Shown here piece after piece: positions 63,943 through 64,000 of a stretch of DNA of 64,000 nt. The stretch comes from Anagrus nilaparvatae (Eukaryota > Arthropoda > Insecta > Hymenoptera > Mymaridae). How positions within the stretch are numbered: the first letter of the stretch is position 1; every line of letters starts with the position of its first letter. The position numbers and the translations under genes are program-made. Location: positions 22,214,001 through 22,278,000 of the forward strand of contig JAKSXM010000137.1 in NCBI GenBank assembly GCA_022575985.1, given 5' to 3'. Below the pieces are notes generated by a model. That model was given only the letters and a program-made list of their open reading frames with translations. It made no database searches and was not told the DNA's origin.

Positions 63943-64000
63943 TATTGTTTAATATGTGCAGAATTAAAAGATCTATATTTTAAACTTTAATAGTTAAAAT

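Noticed and set aside
1..64000. tRNA, rRNA or viral gene content
   Set aside because: No cloverleaf with the usual T-arm sequence, no rRNA-like block and no recognisable viral gene was seen in reading both strands.

Overview
The window is AT-rich (roughly 80% A+T by eye) eukaryotic DNA with short GT-AG introns, long gene-poor gaps and many short inverted-repeat transposons. Three genes belong to conserved animal families in an insect-like form, and a decayed LINE tail at the right edge has the type of C-terminus common in hymenopteran non-LTR elements. An insect, most likely an AT-rich parasitoid wasp, is my best inference; the sequence alone does not prove it.

Layout. (1) 1506-9295, + strand: 3' part of a CREB-regulated transcription coactivator (CRTC), small Gln/Ser/Pro-rich exons ending in the conserved C-terminal activation domain. 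(2) 9296-18282: no gene seen; contains an inverted-repeat element at 14021-14864 and a 1.1-kb near-perfect palindrome at 15809-16947. (3) 18283-19228, - strand: a four-exon gene, assembled here from splice sites and reading phase, for an unrecognised 247-residue protein with a signal peptide. (4) 22169-38268, - strand: a seven-exon gene whose reading frame joins in phase throughout to give about 2839 residues. It carries the cysteine-rich signature CICEICTCGRHQCPH of SAXO/FAM154 axonemal microtubule proteins followed by about 53 copies of a 29-32-residue 'DNLxxEG' module, so it is a giant SAXO-like protein. (5) 38269-58321: 20 kb without a convincing gene, dense in foldback elements (40992-41310, 50671-51621, 52139-53616 with a second palindrome nested inside, 53736-53993, 55712-56478). 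(6) 58322-61846, - strand: 3' half of an Elk-type (KCNH8/3/4) voltage-gated potassium channel: pore with GFG filter, C-linker, cyclic-nucleotide-binding homology domain and C-terminal tail, eight exons all joining in phase. (7) 62383-63387: a foldback made of mirrored tandem ~142-bp monomers, directly followed by a broken LINE 3' end.

The genes do not form a functional cluster. CRTC (transcription), Elk (membrane excitability) and the SAXO-like protein (cilia or sperm tail) are independent neighbours. The most unusual contents are the giant SAXO-like gene with recent unit-by-unit repeat amplification, the uncharacterised secreted protein gene, and a rich set of hairpin-forming repeat families, one of which shows different but self-complementary stems in each copy.
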